A stretch of 6,798 nucleotides of DNA, from NCBI GenBank assembly GCA_029934695.1, contig JAOZLU010000393.1, positions 1 to 6,798 on the forward strand, written 5' to 3'. Positions 6,785-6,798 of this stretch are shown here, in pieces. Position numbers and translations under genes: made by a program. Numbering within the stretch: position 1 is the first letter of the stretch; every line of letters begins with the position of its first letter. Origin of the DNA: Desulfobacterales bacterium. Lineage in GTDB: Bacteria; Desulfobacterota; Desulfobacteria; Desulfobacterales; 4be13. The notes below the pieces were generated by a model, which ran no database searches, was not told the DNA's origin, and saw only the letters and a list, made by a program, of their open reading frames with translations.

Positions 6785-6798
6785 CAATGTTTTGTCAA

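Noticed and set aside
6722..6787. JetB extended to a TTG start at 6787
   Set aside because: The extra 22 codons translate a palindrome and an A8 run and lack JetB-like sequence. The ATG at 6721 has a well-placed AAAGGA.
6793..6798. TTGACA on the - strand at the right edge as a -35 box for jetB
   Set aside because: At 17-bp spacing the next hexamer is TTGCAA, inside the palindrome, with no TATAAT-like element. An operon-internal promoter here is not supported.

Overview
The window holds one complete signalling gene on the + strand and two genes of a defence operon on the - strand, arranged tail to tail, plus the last codons of an unidentified gene at the left edge. Moderate GC, dense packing and Shine-Dalgarno-type start signals indicate a bacterium. 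The gene content (a soluble multi-sensor class III cyclase and a chromosomal Wadjet locus) would fit a Gram-negative environmental lineage such as Desulfobacterota. That placement is a weak guess, because no taxonomic marker is present.

Layout: 1-86 is the 3' end of an upstream + strand gene. Positions 87-198 form a short intergenic region with an 8-bp hairpin and a possible -10 element. Positions 199-2631 encode a GAF-GAF-PAS-cyclase-TPR protein with the same domain order as the cyanobacterial adenylate cyclase CyaB1. Positions 2632-2760 are a gene-free convergent junction. Positions 6135-2761 (-) encode JetC, the SMC/MukB-like ATPase of a type I-like Wadjet system (COG4913 type). Positions 6721-6119 (-) encode JetB, the MukE-like DUF4194 subunit. 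Positions 6722-6798 carry a strong 11-bp palindromic hairpin, an A8 tract and three short repeats ahead of jetB. The operon's expected first gene, jetA, should lie just beyond the right edge.

How the genes work together: JetB and JetC, with the kleisin-like JetA, are expected to form an SMC complex that extrudes DNA loops and detects small circular plasmids, which the nuclease JetD then cuts. The main anomaly is that jetD is not in its usual place after jetC. Only 129 bp separate jetC from the convergent cyclase gene. A ribosome-binding-like sequence and an ATG sit 2 nt past the jetC stop, but that reading frame closes after five codons. Either jetD lies elsewhere, or it was lost or replaced here. 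The cyclase is probably an independent cAMP signalling gene that is only a neighbour. Nothing in the sequence links it to the defence operon.
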